From: Marchantia polymorpha subsp. ruderalis
Lineage: Eukaryota; Streptophyta; Marchantiopsida; Marchantiales; Marchantiaceae
Assembly (NCBI GenBank): GCA_037833965.1
Contig: AP031356.1
Span: 8,764,501-8,828,500 of the forward strand
Reading direction: 5' to 3'
Length of the DNA: 64,000 nt
Of the stretch, positions 56,917 through 64,000 are shown piece by piece. The number at the start of each line of letters is the position of its first letter. Positions within the stretch are counted from its first letter, which is position 1. The notes below the pieces were generated by a model. The model worked only from the letters and a program-made list of their open reading frames with translations. It was not told where the DNA came from and did no database searches. A program made the translations under genes and the position numbers.

Positions 56917-59900
56917 CTAGCTGCTTGTACATTCATTAACAACGACTGGTAAATAAAAAGTCAGAGTTTGGAAAAGTTGGTCTGAGCAGTCATTGCCAAG
57001 AACCTTTTGATTTTCAGCTACTCTTTGAGCAACATTATGCAAGCTGGCTGGACCAAAATAATTAACGTTTTTGTCAACTGCAATCTGAGACAGACGCAAT
57101 TGTGGGTGAGCTCTAACGATTACATGGGACATAGCTTTGGGTTGTTTGCAGGACACATGAGCCCCTGCAATGCGCTGCCTCAGTGAAAGGCGTGTCTGTT
57201 GACTGGCATCGATGCGAGGTCGTTCGAGATGTTCCTGTTGTACATTATTGTGCTTTTCACGAGGAGATCGTGGTCCCGGCCAAACAATATTCTGGTGAAA
57301 AGGACGTTGAAAGTGACCGAGCAATGCAAAGATACTCAAGACAGTTCTAGCATTTCCGACTCGCAAGCCTTTCAGACATTGACCAATATGGAGATGTCTT
57401 TAAATATTAGCGTGGTTTTCTTAATCGTGTGAGCCGTTTTGAATTCAGTTCGAACCAAAAGGTTTTAGCTATCTCGCTGTAGTTTTCCGTTCAAGGTTTT
57501 GACGAAAATTCACAATTATCTTGTAATATAAAATGCTTCAATACACTACACGCGGGTGGAAATTGTGTGGCAGGACAAGTTTTCGTTAGTATCAGTAACA
57601 ACCAGCTTGGACAGGATACAGGCATTCTCATTTTCACCCTTGCTTGCAGCTTTTTAGCATGGCAATATGGGCAATTGTGAGATTCTTGCTTTCATGGTGG
57701 ACATGCCACAGCTGCTACTAGGTTAGATTGTGAATTTCAAGTTGAAGCATCCGTAATGGAAAGTTAGGCCATGACTGAGAAGCCATGGCCTGATTGTGAA
57801 CATTAGATTGTGAAGCTTTGATTGATCCTCCTGCAGACAGCAGAAATGGAGAGACGTAGATGTTCGTGTTTAATGAGGGCAAAGTCGGAGCGATGCTCGA
57901 TACTGACACTGCAACATATGCCAGTTTGAACAATTTCTTTTGCAAATGTGTCAATTTAGCTACATTAAATTTCAATCGAGCATTTGGGGTTGGAAAAATA
58001 CAGATAAACCAGGCTGAAAAGTCTGATCACGAAAGTGCAATTCATTGTTTTTGTTTTTTGAGATGGTAAACTTCTCACAAATATATAGATGGGGGAAAGA
58101 TCCTAAACAATTCATTGCTGACAAAGAAATATAGCTTATAGATTTTGGTCCTTTACGGATGCTTTGCAAGGATCTTCTGAAAGCTGGAAAGGGTCCTAGG
58201 AGCAAGTTTTAAGACAAGGTACACTGGGTGTACAAAATTGACCCCACAAATTATTAACCTAAGCTGTAAGAGAATTTGAAAATACCTGCAAATTTAGAAC
58301 AATATTTGAAAATTTTTCGTCACAAATAATCAACAGGTTTCGGGAAAACCAGAGATGAAATTTACAACATAGCCGCTGTAATCCTCTGCTCAAAATCTCA
58401 GCCGATTTACCTCCTTCAAATGTACTTTTTAATGTAGAAGAAATTCTGGGGTAAAAGGAAAGTAACACCTTGTATATAGACACCAGTACGCATGACAAAA
58501 CACAAAATTGAGGCAGATATCAAACAAAACCATTTAAATTCCAAACTGTCCAAACTCAGAGTTGGGTGAAAGCTGTTATAGATAACACACCATTATGGGA
58601 TTGTTAACATTGAATTTAAGTGGAGTGATGAATGAGAAGTTTGTGAAGAATGTCAATAAAACTTTTTTATTGGTGAATATGATGATAAGAATGGGGTTTT
58701 GAGGTGAGAATGATATGAAATATGCACACTTAGTGTCAGGTAGAGTGGTGATGACTAATCTATTGGCTTGATAGGGGTGTAAATGGGCGTATTCAAACTT
58801 CTCTCATGATTTTTAAGAAATCAACTGGCTTTTATGTTTTGAGGTGAGTCGAGTCTCAAACTTTGGAGTCATGTAGCTACCAATCTATAGGACTTAGAGT
58901 TTTGCAGCAACGGTAGTTATACGGGCTTTGGAACACGCTGTAGGCTAGTACGGTTAGCTTCAGAATTCTAGACCTAGCCCAAGCTGTGCTTAGAATGCCT
59001 AATAAGCTTTTGCTTCGCAGTCATACTTTATTTTGGTCTCTTATCAGATTAGATCAAGAGGCGCTGACATTGCTTGTATTGACAAGAGAAGCTTTCAGCT
59101 CTGTAAGACTGCTGTGGGCAGACTAGCCCTTGAGGCAAATGTACTTAATCAATAAAATTTGACGAGTTCCTCTTCATTAATTCATTTCTGTCTTCTTTTG
59201 ATTGATTCAGCTGGACTTCAATAAAGGTTATCAGATACTACGGTGCCCAAGTTTAGGAAATGATGATAATTGCATTTTAGATAATAAGGTTGGACTGTTG
59301 ATCTGTTATAAACAAGATTTGTAATGGCATAAAACCATTTCTTGTGGTAATATATCGACAGTGCTGCTATACTAGTGATATTGAGCATGGTCAAGGCAAG
59401 AGATTCAAAACTGACTCATTCCTCCACCAAGTACAGCCCAGTTCTCAAATGATACTTTTACGAACAAAGATTCATTTGAACTATAAACAAAATTTCAAAG
59501 CAAATCAAAGTGGATATGGATTTCAAATAAATTGTTGTCAAAATTTAAGAGGCTCAGGAGCTATAAAATATCCGGAAGCAGTGGTTTCAAGGATTGCTGC
59601 AAATTCTGATTTTGCACAATGTCTGGCATGTTGTGTATGGGTTTAGTACATGTATGTGCAAGAGTAAAGTTGATAGAACTTAATGATACTGCGCTTTGAC
59701 ATGAGACCATACTGGACTGTCAATAACATGCAATCTTTTGCTGTTATACAGGATATTGCAGGATATTGCTCTCTAGAAACAGTTTGCTCTATGTTGACAG
59801 ACTTCTGCGCGGTAACCTGAGCAATTTAATGGACTTCAAAATTGGTAATTATTTTGAAATTTTGTTGAAACGTCAAACAAGAGGCAACAAATACTAATTT

Positions 59901-61181
59901 TATCTGACATAATATTTGATGAACCTAAAGAGAATATTTATTTTTCAATCCTGTTGGTTGTATCATTGAGTTTGAAGAAATGATTTACATTTAGATTGCC
60001 CGCATGAGTAGAGACAATTTTTTATCATGGGATCGCGAAGGTAAACATTAAGTCTATCATTTTCGGCTAAATCAATCACAACGCGATGAGGGAGCAAAAG
60101 GTGATTCTTTTCGGAAAGTTAACTGAAATCAAAAAATCCAATCATGGATTACTAAAAGCTTTAGACAACTCATAGGTATTTATTGCCCAATACTATCTGA
60201 AAGCGTATACAATATGGTCCAATGCTAGTTCTACTACTACCAATACATACGAAAAATTGGTTTCCAAACACAAGAATCTTCAGAACTTGCGTAAAATGAC
60301 CATTAAATCTTGATCCTTATTTTTTTGGAAAAATTATGAGTACTTACCCAAGGAGGTTAGTGTAGCACTTTTCTTTATTTTAAAGGAGACGATACTGGGA
60401 GCCCTCACTACATGCACAGAAAGCATGAATTAAAATAACAAGTGAGGAGAGTGAGTTTATTTTCACTTCTCATAATTCAAGATTTTCGACCAATGTCAAT
60501 CAGGACGTTGAATTTATGTGTCGTAGAAAAGGGAAAGGCACGTCTTGACTGGACAGTTACAGCGGCAGCCATCGCCAGACAAGTGCAGCTTCGGAGAGGT
60601 CGGGTCGCTGGACAATACATATCTGGTGAATTCTTGAATTGTGTATGTTTACATTGTTCGGGAGCTCTCGCCTCTTTTCCCAGAAGCTCGCTCGTTCAGA
60701 CATCTATCGTCGTTCTTCTCGTTCTTCATTCGAAAGTGTTGCGAGGTTTCAGCTCCTGTCTTCTGAAGCAGGTATGTCGTTCGGGAATCTTGAGAGTAAT
60801 TTGTATTCAGGAGGCTAGATTGACCCCTAACCTTTCTTTTCGACGGATGAAGCTATCAGCGCTGGTTTTGAATCGGTGTGTTTTAGTCGCAGAGTCTCTT
60901 TACTTGGAGTTACTGTCCACTTGAAGTTACCTATCGGACAGCAGAGATGACGTCTTTTGTCTTCTTCATTGATTTCTGTTTTAATCGAAGGGTGTTCATA
61001 ATTATCTCGACGTGTATTGGCGGGTGATTGGAGAGGCTAACGTCGAATTCCATCGAGGGAAAGGGATTGTTCTTTTAAATCAGGCCCTTCACAAAGGCTG
61101 GAGTGTGTTGATTTATCAGGCCGACTGGTGGTGGAGGAGCTTCATTCGACCTTAGTTTACTGCTGAAAGAAGGAAGGAAGG
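56917..61181. other. Intergenic, no gene supported
   Basis: Contains a 149-codon minus-strand frame (57366-56917) without an ATG start or recognisable motif, and a 160-codon plus-strand frame (60442-60924) that is probably leader sequence of the next gene. The purine-rich aagaaggaaggaaggatgg just before 61182 fits a 5' UTR. Confidence 0.5.
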
Positions 61182-61496
61182 ATGGAAGAAGGATCTCCAT
61201 CACACCCTTCAGACGCCGAAGGTACAAACGCCTATCGCGTAGTAGACGCCAATGCCTATCGCGTATTAGACGCCATTGCGTTCGTACAGATTGTAAAGAA
61301 GACTTTCAAAAACGAGGAGGGAACATACGAGGAGTTCCTGAACATCCTGCAAAGCTTCAGGCAAGGACAGCTGAATACGTCCGAGGTTGAGATCCGAGTA
61401 AACTCTCTTTTCAGTCGTTACCCTCACCTGATTCAAGGCTTCAGAAAATTTCTTCCAGACAAGTGTTTGATCAGTGTGGTAGCACCGGCAGCATGA
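61182..61496 (+). CDS. Small single-PAH-domain protein (SIN3-like)
   Basis: Intronless, 104 residues. Seen: residues 30-94 form one paired amphipathic helix domain (DAIAFVQIVKKTF, TYEEFLNILQSFRQGQLNTSEV, VNSLF..YPHLIQGFRKFLPDKC). PAH domains let SIN3 corepressors bind transcription factors. Full SIN3 proteins carry three or four PAH domains plus a histone-deacetylase interaction domain, all absent here. Small PAH-only proteins occur in plants and may compete with SIN3; that role is an inference. Just before the domain an 8-residue unit is duplicated in tandem (NAYRVVDA NAYRVLDA), from a 24-base duplication at 61227-61274. The start ATG is the first in the frame. A longer spliced form cannot be excluded, but no downstream SIN3 sequence follows. 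Confidence 0.8.
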   Translation: MEEGSPSHPSDAEGTNAYRVVDANAYRVLDAIAFVQIVKKTFKNEEGTYEEFLNILQSFRQGQLNTSEVEIRVNSLFSRYPHLIQGFRKFLPDKCLISVVAPAA

Positions 61497-64000
61497 CTTT
61501 AGAGCATCCAGGTGTTGTGGATCCTCTATTGATGAAGAAAGTGAAGTGTTGTTTTTCTTATCAGACTTGGTAGGTAGCATGTTTTCGATTTCTTCACTAA
61601 CTATCAGTTTCATTGCCCTACTTTACATTTCATGAAGCTTAGAGGTTCTTAACTTTTACGAGAATGTTTGCCCATGTATCAATCTTCCACCTGGTCTAGT
61701 TTACAGTAGACGGGCTATTTTTCTTCAAGAATTCTTTCAAAGGAAGAAAGTTTGTGAAAGAAACAATGATAAGGTCGCAGAACGTGCATTGAACCGTTCC
61801 AAGGATATCACATGCTTGCACTGAAATTATCATCTTTGCATATAATCGTCATTAAGTCTTGGTTATTGGTGGTTATATGAAGATGTGATCAGTAATTGAA
61901 TTTTTATACTTTCGAACAGATTCTGAAATCTAGATGGTTAATTTTTGCCACGATACAAAATGCTGAATGATTCTAGTATCCATGTGGATCGCTTGAACTG
62001 GTCATGTTTCGCAAACAATTGACCATACAATACAATGCTAACGTGATGTTCGGAAAGAGTGTCACACATCACCGCCAATTAGTGCATTATACTGAGCCTC
62101 CTCCATTCCAGGTCATAGTTTCTCCCCATTGTATCAAACTAGAACTTGCAGGACGGTTAGAGATGGATGATAACTTATGTGTTATGAAGCTCTAAACTAA
62201 TAGGACGAACAGTCCCATATCAGCCATGCGTGTCCATTTCAGATTGTGATATCTCCTAGGAACACTCTCAAGCATCTCCGGATGTTTTGAAACGCAGTTT
62301 CTTCTGTGTGATTTCCAGCAGCTCGAAATGAAAAGGCGCACAACTTTGGATTTAATATTTTAGACGCTGAAATAATCACGATGAAATAGAGTCGATGCAA
62401 GTTTTGTGGGCTTGTGCTCCCTTGGAATATAATTTTTATCAACTTGATAATGTGTCTGGTACCCATCCTCTTCCATTACATTTGTCGCATGATCCGGAGA
62501 ACCTCACATCCTGGCATTTTTTTTCCTCTCCATTGGCAATCTGATCAGGTTCTAACTATTTCACGAGATTGAGGGTTGTTTGCGAAAATCAAATGCACGG
62601 TATGGAAGAAAAACAACTGCCATTCACATTGCAAGATGGCAATGTTATCTCTTTGTATATCACATAGATTTTCATTCTGATTTATGGCCTACAGCAGATT
62701 GTGTCTTACACTAGATAAGAAACTGAGGAGTCCACACCATGTTGCAGGAAAATTGCTCATCAGTATCAAGAACTACGTAGTTTGTCCAAACAATGATTTC
62801 AGTTTCATCCGAAGCTACGAAATGTTGGGATCAAATTCTACTAAACACTAAACGTTTTTATTCCTGAAGGATTTTATGACCAGATTTGTCTTGCCCGATT
62901 GCATCGATGAATATGTCCTTATTGCTTCATTGTTGCTCTTTAACAACGGTATATGTTGAAAATTCCAAAAATTCAACTATAAATTAAAACATAAATGACT
63001 ATTAAATGCAGCAATTGTATTCTCATTGATACATTTCCTGAGAATTAAAAGAAAATCTCATCAATGAGTTCCTCTGCTAATAGGCCCGCTTATATTTGTC
63101 CTCATTATCAATTTTGAATTTGGATGTTGAACGTGGAAATTGCCCTCATTTCTTGGTTCTAGTTTCTCATCTCTACTACCAAACTGCTGTTCACAAACTT
63201 TGTGTAGCAATTTCACATTCTTGAGATTCAGAACGAGAAAATGTGTGTATTGACAAAGGGATGAAAGGTTTAACTTGAGTTAAATTAGTAGGCTATGAGA
63301 GCTGGAAAATTATTTGTCACAATTTAGAATCTGATACCTCATTTTTCCTCACTTTGTACTTCGAGATTTTCCTTGTCATTCTCCTCAGTCCTTCGAGATT
63401 CGTGGGCATTTGGTAAGTTCAGTCGGAATGATCAATCGAAATGACTAAACAAGAAAAACACTTCAAATCCTCTTGCACTTCACTCAATTCGAAGACCGTG
63501 AACTAAGAATCGCCGACTCCTGGGTGTTAATCTCAAGAACTGTTTGCGTGGTACATGTCGTTCCAGATGTTCTTTCATCTCTCCAGGTCTTGACTGAAGG
63601 CAATGTGTTGCGATTCCAAAGAGGATGCTGACGGCCATCCTGAAAACAGACGTACGTTTATCTGCAATCTAACACCTTCTACCTTTCAGAGCTGTGAAAA
63701 GAATAAATATACCCTCGAACCAAAAAACCTCAGTGCGTGATTTTGACTACTACATTTTATTATCTATGTCACGCGAAATGTTTTATGGATATAAATGTCC
63801 AAATACTTTAGGACCATATTTTTTGGATGTTGCACGGGTGACATGATACCTGAATATAATTTGTGGTCTTCGTAAAACAAATCGACCCGAGGGTGATTAA
63901 ATTGGTGGACCTCATAATGATTTGAGAGAAATTCAGTAAATCACTTTTATAGCGAATTTCCCCTCTTCTTATCTTTCTCTCTCTCTTTATGACCGGCGCG
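61497..64000. other. Intergenic, no feature seen
   Basis: Presumed 3' UTR of the PAH gene, then AT-rich sequence without supported genes or repeats up to the window end. Confidence 0.55.

Noticed and set aside
56917..57366. 149-codon minus-strand open frame
   Set aside because: No ATG start, no recognisable motif, and a stop just upstream; could be a relic but not supportable.
60442..60924. 160-codon plus-strand open frame before the PAH gene
   Set aside because: No domain and no ATG at the listed start; fits leader sequence of the PAH gene.
1..64000. CRISPR arrays, bacterial operons, rRNA or clear tRNA genes
   Set aside because: None seen; the window is plant nuclear-type DNA and I found no tRNA-like box pair I could fold with confidence.

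Overview
The window looks like nuclear DNA of a land plant, probably a bryophyte or another early-diverging lineage, although the species cannot be fixed from sequence alone. Grounds: GT-AG (and two GC-AG) spliced genes for a clan-86 cytochrome P450 (CYP704-like), a UVRAG/VPS38-type PI3-kinase subunit, a protein with a chloroplast-type transit peptide, a Ty3 chromovirus, a Ty1/copia relic, a broken ROCO (Roc-COR) gene, a plant-type metallothionein exon fragment, and long AT-rich gene-poor stretches. There are no prokaryotic features.

Layout: 1-2100 is the 3' part of a decayed Ty3 chromovirus with its 3' LTR, inserted into the C-terminal end of a ROCO pseudogene on the minus strand (2079-3990). 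5377-5956 is a Mutator-type MITE with target-site duplications. 8704-12640 (minus) is an intact six-exon CYP704-like P450 with a GC-rich leader. 18933-27948 is best read as one ~9-kb Mutator-like element: long terminal inverted repeats, a 9-10 bp flanking duplication (cccaattatc), a decayed MULE transposase-like gene, an intact four-exon gene for an unrecognised 445-residue C2H2-type protein, and a captured metallothionein C-terminal exon (Pack-MULE-like). 28-36.9 kb holds no gene I can support. 36900-39523 (minus) is the VPS38/UVRAG-like gene. 41609-44772 (plus) is a seven-exon chloroplast-targeted protein. 46.0-46.6 kb holds a small foldback MITE and an LTR-like piece with a primer-binding-site-like sequence. 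47601-50059 (plus) is an ADP-ribosylglycohydrolase with an extra in-phase exon that ends like its neighbour. 51950-52519 (minus) is an intronless 189-residue protein with a KEN box, seven Ser-Pro sites and an RRRLNF motif. 53.3-56.9 kb is very AT-rich with a Ty1/copia relic. 61182-61496 (plus) is a small protein made almost entirely of one SIN3-type PAH domain.

The intact host genes are spaced by repeats and share no obvious pathway: endomembrane/autophagy lipid kinase (VPS38), fatty-acid hydroxylation (CYP704), plastid function, ADP-ribose turnover, cell-cycle-type regulation and PAH-mediated transcription control. The most unusual content is the 9-kb Mutator-like unit and its cargo. All exon models were built by hand from splice sites, reading phase and family motifs; none was checked against transcripts or databases.
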